NCBI GenBank assembly: GCA_017477005.1
Contig: JAFUXY010000417.1
Span: forward strand, 1-8,045
Length of the DNA stretch: 8,045 nt
Direction: 5' to 3'
From: Lachnospiraceae bacterium
GTDB lineage: Bacteria > Bacillota > Clostridia > Lachnospirales > Lachnospiraceae
The first letter of the stretch is position 1. Every line of letters starts with the position of its first letter. Under the pieces are notes generated by a model. That model made no database searches, was not told where the DNA came from, and was given only the letters and a program-made list of their open reading frames with translations. The position numbers and the translations under genes are program-made. This document shows, one piece after another, positions 1-6,359 of the stretch.

Positions 1-1362
1 GGGAAGGAACCAGTGTTGGTGTTCATGAAAAAAAGTCCTCGGACGATTGCGGCCTTTTTCGGCGTGATCCGCGCGGGCTGCTTCTATGTGCCGATTGACG
101 AGGAGATGCCGCGGCTGCGCATCGACCTGATCATTGAGACCTGCCACCCGCGGGCGATGATCTGCGATGCCTCGACCAAAGCGATTGCGGAGACGTTGGC
201 GTTTGACGGGCAGATTCTTTTGTACGAGGAGCTTCAAAACGCCCCTTGCCATCCCGCACGGCTGCAGGCGGTTCGGGAGGCGGCGATCGACACGGATCCG
301 ATCTATATTGTATTCACCTCCGGTTCCACCGGACGGCCGAAGGGCGTAGCGGCGTGCCATCGGTCGGTGTTGGATTATGTGCATCAGCTCTCGGACGTGT
401 TGGGATTTTCCGAAGAGACCGTCTTTGGGAACCAGACGCCGCTCTACTTCGATGCCTGTTTGAAGGAGGTCTATCCAACGCTGATGTTCGGCGCGACGAC
501 CTGGCTGATTCCGCATGAGTATTTCTCCCAGCCCAAGCGACTTGTGGAATACCTCAATGAAAAACAGATCAACACGATCTGTTGGGTGGTCTCAGCGCTC
601 ACGATGATCTCCGCCTTCAAAACGTTTGACGAGGTGCGTCCTTTGTATTTGCGCACGATCGCTTTTGGAAGCGAGGTCTTTCCGGTCAAGCAGTATCGGA
701 TCTGGAAGAGCACGCTGCCCAAGGCGCAGTTTGTGAATCTCTACGGTCCTACCGAGGGAACCGGGATGAGCTGCTATTACCGCTGCGAAAGAGACTTCGC
801 GGAGGACGAGCCGATCCCGATCGGCAGGCCATTCAAAAACACCGAGGTGCTGCTGCTGAATGAGAATAATGAGCTGGCGAAGGATGGGGAAGAGGGGGAG
901 ATCTGCCTGCGGGGAACCTGTGTGACCCTGGGGTATTACAACAATCCCGAGAAGACCGCCGAGGTGTTTGTGCAAAATCCACTGAACACGGTGTATCCGG
1001 AGATCATTTACCGGACTGGCGATATTGCGAGGCGGGATGCGGACGGCAATCTGATCTTTATTTCCCGCAAGGATTTCCAGATCAAGCATATGGGCCACCG
1101 GATCGAATTGGGCGAGATCGAGGCCAATGTGAACCGCGTAGAGGGCGTGAAGCTCTGCGGCTGCACCTACAATACCCAAAGAGGAAAAATTTCCTGTTTT
1201 TATGTCGGGGATATTGAACCCAGGCAGTTGACCATTGCGTTGAAGGGGATGCTGCCCCGGTATATGCTTCCCAATCGTACCAGACAATTGGAGGAAATGC
1301 CTTTTACCGCCAACGGAAAAATTGACCGGAAGGCTTTGGAGGCGTTGCAAGAAACTCATTGA
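1..1362 (+). CDS. Amino-acid adenylation enzyme, DltA-like (5' end missing)
   Basis: ATP-dependent enzyme of the AMP-forming (ANL) superfamily. It is expected to activate an amino acid as aminoacyl-AMP and load it on the phosphopantetheine arm of the carrier protein encoded next. The frame is open from base 1 and already inside the fold (RAGCFYVPID at about 76-105), so the true start lies upstream, with roughly 50 residues missing judged by the 500-510 residues usual for DltA-type enzymes. Core motifs appear in order: A3 FTSGSTGRPKG (313-345), A4 FDAC (448-459), A5 NLYGPTE (736-756), A6 near 895-945, A7 YRTGD (1009-1023), A8 GHRIELGEIE (about 1093-1122) and A10 NGKIDRKAL with the catalytic Lys at 1318-1320. 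Asp 451-453 is the residue that holds the substrate amino group, so an amino-acid substrate is likely. The pocket differs from DltA: it reads FDACLK, not FDLSVM, and FGSEVF where DltA has the selectivity Cys. D-alanine specificity should not be assumed. No condensation or thioesterase domain is fused at the C-terminus. Confidence 0.93.
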   Translation, partial: GKEPVLVFMKKSPRTIAAFFGVIRAGCFYVPIDEEMPRLRIDLIIETCHPRAMICDASTKAIAETLAFDGQILLYEELQNAPCHPARLQAVREAAIDTDPIYIVFTSGSTGRPKGVAACHRSVLDYVHQLSDVLGFSEETVFGNQTPLYFDACLKEVYPTLMFGATTWLIPHEYFSQPKRLVEYLNEKQINTICWVVSALTMISAFKTFDEVRPLYLRTIAFGSEVFPVKQYRIWKSTLPKAQFVNLYGPTEGTGMSCYYRCERDFAEDEPIPIGRPFKNTEVLLLNENNELAKDGEEGEICLRGTCVTLGYYNNPEKTAEVFVQNPLNTVYPEIIYRTGDIARRDADGNLIFISRKDFQIKHMGHRIELGEIEANVNRVEGVKLCGCTYNTQRGKISCFYVGDIEPRQLTIALKGMLPRYMLPNRTRQLEEMPFTANGKIDRKALEALQETH

Positions 1363-1388
1363 CGATGTTACCACTCAAATTTGAACAT

Positions 1389-1393
1389 GGAGG
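1389..1393 (+). promoter_or_regulatory. Ribosome binding site setting the carrier protein start
   Basis: GGAGG lies 8 bases upstream of ATG 1402. This favours that start over in-frame TTG 1381 and ATG 1387, because the site would fall inside or after those start codons. Confidence 0.75.
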
Positions 1394-1401
1394 ACGGACA
1401 C

Positions 1402-1644
1402 ATGGACGAAACAAGACAGACACTGCTGGAGATTCTGGAGGATCTGCATCCGGATATTGATTTCGAAACCGAAGATCAATTGATCGAGGGAAATATCCTG
1501 GATTCTTTCGATATCGTGACGCTGGTGACGGAGATTGGAGATTCCTTCGATGTGGAAATCACGGCGGGAGAGCTGGTGCCGGAAAACTTCAATTCACTTG
1601 AAGCGATGGTGGAGTTGATCGAAAAGAAACTCGAAGAGGATTGA
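1402..1644 (+). CDS. Acyl/peptidyl carrier protein, DltC-like
   Basis: An 80-residue acidic carrier protein, the usual size for DltC. It should hold the activated amino acid as a thioester on 4'-phosphopantetheine in the cytosol and present it to the membrane acyltransferase encoded next. The attachment site is Ser35 within GNILDSFDIVTLV, matching the DS motif at the start of helix II. The C-terminal part (NFNSLEAMVELIEK) matches the last helix of the carrier fold. The start at 1402 is chosen for the GGAGG site 8 bases upstream. The gene follows the adenylation gene by 39 bases, with no hairpin seen between them. Its stop lies 6 bases before the MBOAT start, so coupled translation is likely. 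No phosphopantetheinyl transferase is in the window, so the arm must be added by an enzyme encoded elsewhere. The fold is secure; calling it DltC-like rests on context. Confidence 0.93.
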   Translation: MDETRQTLLEILEDLHPDIDFETEDQLIEGNILDSFDIVTLVTEIGDSFDVEITAGELVPENFNSLEAMVELIEKKLEED

Positions 1645-1650
1645 TGCGGC

Positions 1651-3243
1651 ATGCTGTTCACATCCTATGAATTTTTGTTCTTTTTGGCTGTCCTGGTCAT
1701 CCTGTATTACCACACGCCGCCCGAAAAACAATGGATCATGCTGTTGGCGGCGAGCTTGGGGTTTTATGCGAGCTTTGGACCGGTGTATCTGTGCTATATT
1801 GGCACGACGATCCTGACGGTTTGGTTTTGCGGGATACAGTTGGAAAAAAACCTTGTACACCAAAAGGTGGTTCTCGAGGAACAAAAGGGAGCGGGCAGCA
1901 GAGAAGAAAAAAAGAATTACAAATTGCGGCAAAAGGCCATTCGCAGCCGGATGCAGGCGTTGTGTATTGTGTTCAATCTCGGCATTTTGGCGGTGGTCAA
2001 ATACGCCAATTTCTTTATTGCGAATGTCAACGGGGCGCTTTCGCTGTTCGGTCAGTCTGAGGGGCTGTCGTTCGTGTCGATTGCGATGCCTCTGGGGATT
2101 TCGTTTTATACGCTGCAGGCGATCGGATATCTCGTGGATGTCGGACGGGGAACGGTGCAGGCGGAGAAGAACCTGTTCAAATTTGCGTTGTTTGTGTCCT
2201 TCTTTCCGCAGGTAATCCAAGGACCGATCAGCCGTTTTGGAGATTTGTCCAAGACCTTGTACGAAGGGCATCCCTACGATCCGCAGACGGTCGCGTTTGG
2301 GTTGGAGCGCATTCTGTGGGGATTTTTCAAAAAACTGGTTATCGCTGATCGGCTCATGCCACTTGTGACCGGGATCATTTCGGACGCGGGAGCCTATCAG
2401 GGCGCGTACGCCGCCGTGGCGATGCTGGTGTACACAGTGGAATTGTATGCGGATTTCACCGGAGGCATCGACATTTCAATCGGCGTGGCTGAGGCCTTGG
2501 GCGTACAGGTTCAGGAAAACTTTTTGCGGCCGTATTTTTCAACTTCGTTGAAGGAATACTGGAGACGGTGGCATATTTCCATGTGTTCATGGTTTCGGGA
2601 TTATGTCTTTTATCCGGTGTCTACGAGCAAAGGGATGCAGAGCTTTGCGAAGTTTTTGCGGAAGCGATTCGGGCCAAACCTGGGGAAGCGTTTGCCGGTG
2701 TATGTATCGTCGTGTGTGGTTTGGTTCGCAACAGGAATCTGGCACGGTGCCCGTTGGAATTTCATCGTTTGGGGGTGGTTGCATTTTGCGATCCTGATGA
2801 TTTCCGAGGAATGCGAGCCGCTGTATGAGCGTTTTCATGCCCGTTTCGGTCTGATTGACCGCAAGGGTTATCATTTTTTTATGATGGCGCGGACATTTTT
2901 GTTGGTCTGTGTATTGAATTTATTTGACTGTTATGTAAATGTGGCAGATACCTTGTCGGTGCTGGCGTCGATTTTCGCGGTTCACAATTGGGGTCTCCTG
3001 CTGGACGGGAGCTTCGAGTGGTTCGGCTTGGGTCTGTCGGATTTTGTCGTGGCGTTCCTTGGCGTAGGGCTGATGCTGTTTGTCAGCATCCAGCAGGAAA
3101 AGGAGTGGGTGCGGGATCAGGTGGCGAGGTGGCCGTTCGCGGCGAGGGCTTGCGTGTGGAGCGGCCTGTTTCTAATCGTGTTGATCTTTGGCGCTTACGG
3201 CATCGGGTATGATTCGGCGCAGTTTATTTATAATCGATTCTGA
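1651..3243 (+). CDS. MBOAT-family membrane O-acyltransferase, DltB/AlgI-like
   Basis: A 530-residue polytopic membrane protein of the MBOAT family. DltB and AlgI move an acyl group from a cytosolic donor to an acceptor outside the membrane; here the donor is probably the aminoacyl carrier protein. The N-terminus (MLFTSYEFLFFLAVLVILYY) is typical of the AlgI/DltB branch. A charged, probably cytosolic loop covers about residues 65-110. The family signature is present: RRWHISMCSWFRDYVF with His308, then GIWHGARWNFIVWGWLH with His365 and His378, the last two 13 residues apart as in other members. One of these histidines in the funnel is the expected catalytic residue. AGAGGA at 1635-1640 serves as ribosome binding site and overlaps the end of the carrier gene. 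At 530 residues it is longer than DltB (about 400) and closer to AlgI-like proteins. The donor and acceptor cannot be read from the sequence. Confidence 0.95.
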   Translation: MLFTSYEFLFFLAVLVILYYHTPPEKQWIMLLAASLGFYASFGPVYLCYIGTTILTVWFCGIQLEKNLVHQKVVLEEQKGAGSREEKKNYKLRQKAIRSRMQALCIVFNLGILAVVKYANFFIANVNGALSLFGQSEGLSFVSIAMPLGISFYTLQAIGYLVDVGRGTVQAEKNLFKFALFVSFFPQVIQGPISRFGDLSKTLYEGHPYDPQTVAFGLERILWGFFKKLVIADRLMPLVTGIISDAGAYQGAYAAVAMLVYTVELYADFTGGIDISIGVAEALGVQVQENFLRPYFSTSLKEYWRRWHISMCSWFRDYVFYPVSTSKGMQSFAKFLRKRFGPNLGKRLPVYVSSCVVWFATGIWHGARWNFIVWGWLHFAILMISEECEPLYERFHARFGLIDRKGYHFFMMARTFLLVCVLNLFDCYVNVADTLSVLASIFAVHNWGLLLDGSFEWFGLGLSDFVVAFLGVGLMLFVSIQQEKEWVRDQVARWPFAARACVWSGLFLIVLIFGAYGIGYDSAQFIYNRF

Positions 3244-3258
3244 TATAGAAGAAAAGTT

Positions 3259-3408
3259 ATGAAAAAAGAGGAAATAAGAAGGTTCCTTATACGTGAACGG
3301 AAAGAAAATGAAAAATCGGAATTGGAAGCATACCGGGCATTGATGGGAGCTTTAGGCATTGGAGATGTGATAGAGTCGATCAAGGATTCTGACGAAGAGG
3401 ATGTATAA
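3259..3408 (+). CDS. Small charged protein of unknown function (49 aa)
   Basis: An ATG-initiated frame of 49 codons, from MKKEEIRRFLIRERKENEKS to an acidic end (DSDEEDV). I do not recognise it. It has no signal peptide or membrane segment. The first half is basic and charged and probably helical; a short hydrophobic stretch (YRALMGALGIGDVIESI) follows, then the acidic tail. It starts 15 bases after the MBOAT stop behind a weak purine-rich site (AGAAGAAAAG, 3247-3256), and its last 8 bases overlap the start of the next gene, as expected for translational coupling. By hand count it is about 39% GC, clearly lower than its neighbours, and it uses AGA, AGG, ATA and TTA. It is not DltX, which is a small membrane protein. 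It could be a real small subunit, a coupling leader for the next gene, or chance. The tight fit between two genes favours a real gene. Confidence 0.55.
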   Translation: MKKEEIRRFLIRERKENEKSELEAYRALMGALGIGDVIESIKDSDEEDV

Positions 3409-4441
3409 AAGAAAAAGAAAAGCCAGGATGGCGCTGGCGGTGTTGATCGTTTTGATTATATTGTATCTGCTGCAGAGGCTGTTCGTGCCGAAATACGTGG
3501 ACGGTATTGTAGAGGGCGCTTTTGTGGCGGAATATTATCGGGAGGCCAACAAGGACTTCGACGTACTGTTTGTCGGGGACTGCGAGGTCTATGAGAATTT
3601 TTCGCCTGTGGCGCTGTGGAACGAATACGGCATCCATAGCTATATTCGAGGCAGCGCGGAGCAATATATCTGGCAGTCCTATTATTTGTTGGAGGACGCT
3701 CTCCGATATCACAAGCCCAAGGTGGTCGTGTTCAATATTCAATCCCTGCAGTTTGACAAATCACAGTCGGAGGCGTACAACCGGATGAGTATCGAGGGAA
3801 TGCGCTGGTCGATGTCAAAGGTACGGGATATTTTTGCATCTATGACGGAGGAAGAGCATTTCATCGAATATGTGTTTCCGCTGCTGCGCTATCATAGTCG
3901 TTGGAACGATCTTTCCATGGACGATCTGCGGTATATGTTTTCGACCAAGCCGGTGACCTTCAATGGCTACTATATGCGGGTGGATGCGCTTCCGGCCAAA
4001 GACGTGCCGAAGGGAAAGCCGATGGCGGATTATTCTTTCGGAGACAATGCCTGGAAATATCTGGAAAAAATGCGCGTACTCTGCGAAGAAAATGGGATCG
4101 AATTGATTACCATCAAGGCGCCGAGCCTCTATCCGTACTGGTATGAGGAATGGGACGAGCAGGCGGCGGATTATGCGAAAGAACACGATCTGATGTATAT
4201 CAATTTTTTGAAAATTCAGGATCAAACCGGGATTGACTATGATACCGATACCTACGATGCGGGGCTTCATATGAACCTATCCGGGGCGAAGAAGCTGTCG
4301 CATTATCTCGGGCGGATCTTGCGCGCCGAGGGCGTGCCGGATCGGCGGGGCGACCCGGAATTGGACGCATTGTGGGCGAAGGAAACCAAGCGTTATAATC
4401 GCGAGATCAAGGCGCAGAAGATTCGTTATGGAATCGAGTAA
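3401..4441 (+). CDS. Membrane-anchored SGNH-hydrolase-like protein, DltD-like role, Cys at nucleophile position
   Basis: A 346-residue protein with a basic N-terminus (MYKRKRKAR), one membrane segment at about residues 10-29 and an extracytoplasmic domain. The domain looks like the SGNH/GDSL family used with MBOAT proteins (DltD with DltB, AlgJ/AlgX with AlgI), which complete acyl transfer to a surface polymer. Block I reads VLFVGDCEVY, with Cys61 where the family normally has its nucleophilic Ser. Near the C-terminus, DAGLHMNLSG supplies Asp286 and His290 as the likely remaining triad; they are four residues apart, one more than the common DxxH spacing. A Gly in SYIRGSAEQ may be the block II oxyanion residue. 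The start at 3401 is chosen because it keeps the basic cap before the membrane segment, but GAAGAGG directly abuts it, so ATG 3428 is a possible alternative. The C-terminal 40 residues are charged. The fold is likely; the exact reaction is not known. Confidence 0.82.
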   Translation: MYKRKRKARMALAVLIVLIILYLLQRLFVPKYVDGIVEGAFVAEYYREANKDFDVLFVGDCEVYENFSPVALWNEYGIHSYIRGSAEQYIWQSYYLLEDALRYHKPKVVVFNIQSLQFDKSQSEAYNRMSIEGMRWSMSKVRDIFASMTEEEHFIEYVFPLLRYHSRWNDLSMDDLRYMFSTKPVTFNGYYMRVDALPAKDVPKGKPMADYSFGDNAWKYLEKMRVLCEENGIELITIKAPSLYPYWYEEWDEQAADYAKEHDLMYINFLKIQDQTGIDYDTDTYDAGLHMNLSGAKKLSHYLGRILRAEGVPDRRGDPELDALWAKETKRYNREIKAQKIRYGIE

Positions 4442-4444
4442 TCA

Positions 4445-4463
4445 GGAACGATTGCGGAACGAT
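4445..4463 (+). repeat. Short direct repeat GGAACGAT in the gap before the amidotransferase gene
   Basis: GGAACGAT occurs at 4445-4452 and again at 4456-4463, an 11-base period close to one helical turn. It sits in the 82-base gap between the SGNH-like gene and the amidotransferase gene, the widest gap in the window. It could be a regulator site or chance; no matching promoter is convincing. Confidence 0.3.
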
Positions 4464-4511
4464 CTTTTGGAATAGATGGATCCGTGACAGGTTTTTTGAA
4501 ACAGCGCGAAC

Positions 4512-4519
4512 AGGGGTGA
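4512..4519 (+). promoter_or_regulatory. Ribosome binding site for the amidotransferase GTG start
   Basis: AGGGGTGA lies just upstream of GTG 4524, with 7 bases between the GGGG run and the start codon. It supports the non-ATG start, which is also required because Cys2 must become the N-terminal residue of the enzyme. Confidence 0.7.
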
Positions 4520-4523
4520 AGCT

Positions 4524-6359
4524 GTGTGCAGTATTTGTGGAATCTACAATCAAACATCAAAAAAGGCAATCGACGCCAGTGTGCTCGGGAGGATGCAGGA
4601 GGCGATCCGGCATCGGGGGCCGGACGGGCAAGATTCCTATGTGGATGAGCGGATCGGTCTGGGCTTCAACCGGCTGGCGTTTATCGATCTGACCGGCGGC
4701 ATGCAGCCGATTTCCAACGAGGACGACACGGTGGTCTCCATCGTCAATGGCGAGATTTTCAATTTCCGAGAGCTGAAAGAGGAGCTGTTGTCCAAGGGAC
4801 ACCGCTTCAAGACTGAGACGGATATTGAGGTGGTTCTGCATCTCTACGAGGAATACGGCGAGGCCTTTCCGGAATATTTGAACGGGCAATTTGCGGTGGC
4901 TCTGTACGACAAGCGGGAAAATACCTTGTTTTTGGCACGGGATCGAATCGGAATCTGCCCGCTGTATTACACGTATTTTGATGGGCGGCTGCTGTTTGCT
5001 TCCGAGATCAAATCCATTTTGGAATATCCCAAGGTGCCGCGCCGTTTGAATTTGAAGGCAGTGGATCAGTTGATGAACTTCCCGGGAGTGGTTTCTCCGA
5101 ATACTTTTTTTGAGAATATCTTTTCCTTGGAAGCCGGGAAAATGCTGATCGTCCGCGGCGAACAGGTCCAAAAGAAAACCTTTTGGGATCTCCATTATCC
5201 GGTGGAAGAAGAGGACAAGGGCGAAGACTATTATGTGGAGCGGCTGCGGGAGCTGATCAAGCAGGCGATTTCCCGCAGATTGATCGCAGATGTGCCGATT
5301 GGTTTCTATATTTCGGGCGGGTTGGACAGCTCGGTGGTGGCCTGCTATATCGGGAAGTTTTTGTTGGAAAGCTATTACTCCTTTTCGGCGGAAATCGGCG
5401 AGGGAGATTTGGACGAGAGCCGCTTCCAAAAAATCATCAGCGAAGCCGTTACCTCGACCCATTATACGACGACGATTCGGGAGCAGGAGATTTGGGACAA
5501 TCTGCCCTCCGTGATCTATCATGCCGAAAGCGCGGTCAAGGAGAGCTACGATGTGGCGGCGTTTTTGCTGTCCGAGCTCGTGGCTTCATCCCCGGCCAAG
5601 GCGGTGTTGACCGGGCAGGGATCGGATGAATTTTTCTACGGCTATGTGGGCTACATGGTCGATATGTTCCGCAATATGCGAAAGGACACGATGACGCAGG
5701 GCGAGCAGGAGATCAACGCGCGGCTCTGGGGAGACCCGCATTTCCGTTTTGAGCGGGATCATTTCGCCATCCGGGAGATTCACCAAAAACTGTACAGCCA
5801 AGATGTTTGGGCGTCCCTCGATTCGTTTTCCGCGACCAAGGAAAGCCCGGTGGACGTATCGCTTTTGGAAGGGCTGAGCCACCAAAAACGACGCTCGTAT
5901 ATTGATTATCGTTTGCGTCTGTCCGACCATCTTTTGATTGAGCATGGAGACCCTATGTATTTCTCTCACTCCGTGGAAGGGCGGCATCCGTTTTTGGACA
6001 ACGAGCTCTTGGATTTTGTGATAACGATACCGGACAAATACAAAATGAAGGGCATCAAGGAAAAATACATTCTGAAAAAAGCGGGAGAGGGAATTGTCCC
6101 GGATGTGATACTAAAGCGCAAGAAATTCCCATTTCAGGCGCCGGGCATGTCGTCGATGATCAAAAAGCCCTCCGGCGTGGATTTTTTGGATATGGCTCTG
6201 ATTAAAAAATATAATATTTTCGATGCAGATTATGTGCAGGAATTAAAAACGCTCTACGCGCAGGAGGATTTTCGCCTGATGGGAGCGTATGAGATCGATT
6301 ACCTGTTGATCGTGATGACGGTAACGATGCTTTGCGAGCGTTATGGGATGACTATATGA
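4524..6359 (+). CDS. asnB: Glutamine-hydrolysing asparagine synthetase-type amidotransferase
   Basis: A 611-residue cytosolic enzyme of the AsnB family. The N-terminal class II glutaminase domain hydrolyses glutamine, and the C-terminal synthetase domain activates a carboxylate with ATP and converts it to an amide with the released ammonia. The GTG start places Cys2 (MCSICGIYN) as the glutaminase nucleophile after Met removal. Further glutaminase motifs are RHRGPDG (residues 29-35), VNGEIFNF and ARDRIGICPLYY. The synthetase ATP-binding loop is SGGLDSS (264-270), followed by TGQGSDEFFYGY (363-374), SHSVEGRHPFLDNELLDF and a Lys-rich C-terminal region (KEKYILKKAGEG, KRKKFPF). All expected catalytic elements are present, so it should be active. 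Relatives make asparagine but also amidate peptidoglycan and other carboxylates. Its place in a surface-acylation operon suggests a substrate other than free aspartate; that is inference. Its stop overlaps the next gene's ATG (ATGA, 6356-6359). Confidence 0.93.
   Translation: MCSICGIYNQTSKKAIDASVLGRMQEAIRHRGPDGQDSYVDERIGLGFNRLAFIDLTGGMQPISNEDDTVVSIVNGEIFNFRELKEELLSKGHRFKTETDIEVVLHLYEEYGEAFPEYLNGQFAVALYDKRENTLFLARDRIGICPLYYTYFDGRLLFASEIKSILEYPKVPRRLNLKAVDQLMNFPGVVSPNTFFENIFSLEAGKMLIVRGEQVQKKTFWDLHYPVEEEDKGEDYYVERLRELIKQAISRRLIADVPIGFYISGGLDSSVVACYIGKFLLESYYSFSAEIGEGDLDESRFQKIISEAVTSTHYTTTIREQEIWDNLPSVIYHAESAVKESYDVAAFLLSELVASSPAKAVLTGQGSDEFFYGYVGYMVDMFRNMRKDTMTQGEQEINARLWGDPHFRFERDHFAIREIHQKLYSQDVWASLDSFSATKESPVDVSLLEGLSHQKRRSYIDYRLRLSDHLLIEHGDPMYFSHSVEGRHPFLDNELLDFVITIPDKYKMKGIKEKYILKKAGEGIVPDVILKRKKFPFQAPGMSSMIKKPSGVDFLDMALIKKYNIFDADYVQELKTLYAQEDFRLMGAYEIDYLLIVMTVTMLCERYGMTI

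Noticed and set aside
13..15. GTG 13 as the start of the adenylation gene
   Set aside because: The frame is open back to base 1, and the sequence after it already lies inside the adenylation fold. Starting here would remove the N-terminal part of the domain, and no ribosome binding site can be judged this close to the edge.
592..1374. Long open frame on the - strand (260 codons)
   Set aside because: It lies entirely opposite the adenylation gene, whose motifs are unmistakable, and its translation shows no recognisable domain. It is a shadow of the + strand codon bias.
1381..1389. Earlier starts of the carrier protein (TTG 1381, ATG 1387)
   Set aside because: Neither has a Shine-Dalgarno site at proper distance, and the extra residues add nothing to the carrier fold. 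GGAGG at 1389-1393 points to ATG 1402.
1594..2271. Open frame on the - strand (225 codons) opposite the carrier/MBOAT junction
   Set aside because: Its translation is rich in Arg, His and Gln without domain features, typical of an antisense shadow, and it spans two clear + strand genes.
3259..3408. Small ORF as DltX
   Set aside because: DltX is a short membrane protein usually placed before dltA. This product has no membrane segment and sits after the MBOAT gene.
4452..4478. Promoter before the amidotransferase gene (TTGCGG, 15 bases, TAGATG)
   Set aside because: Both hexamers match the consensus poorly and the spacing is short, so it is no better than chance.
4557..5522. Long open frame on the - strand (321 codons)
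   Set aside because: It is opposite the amidotransferase gene and has no recognisable motif; the + strand reading carries all the expected catalytic residues.
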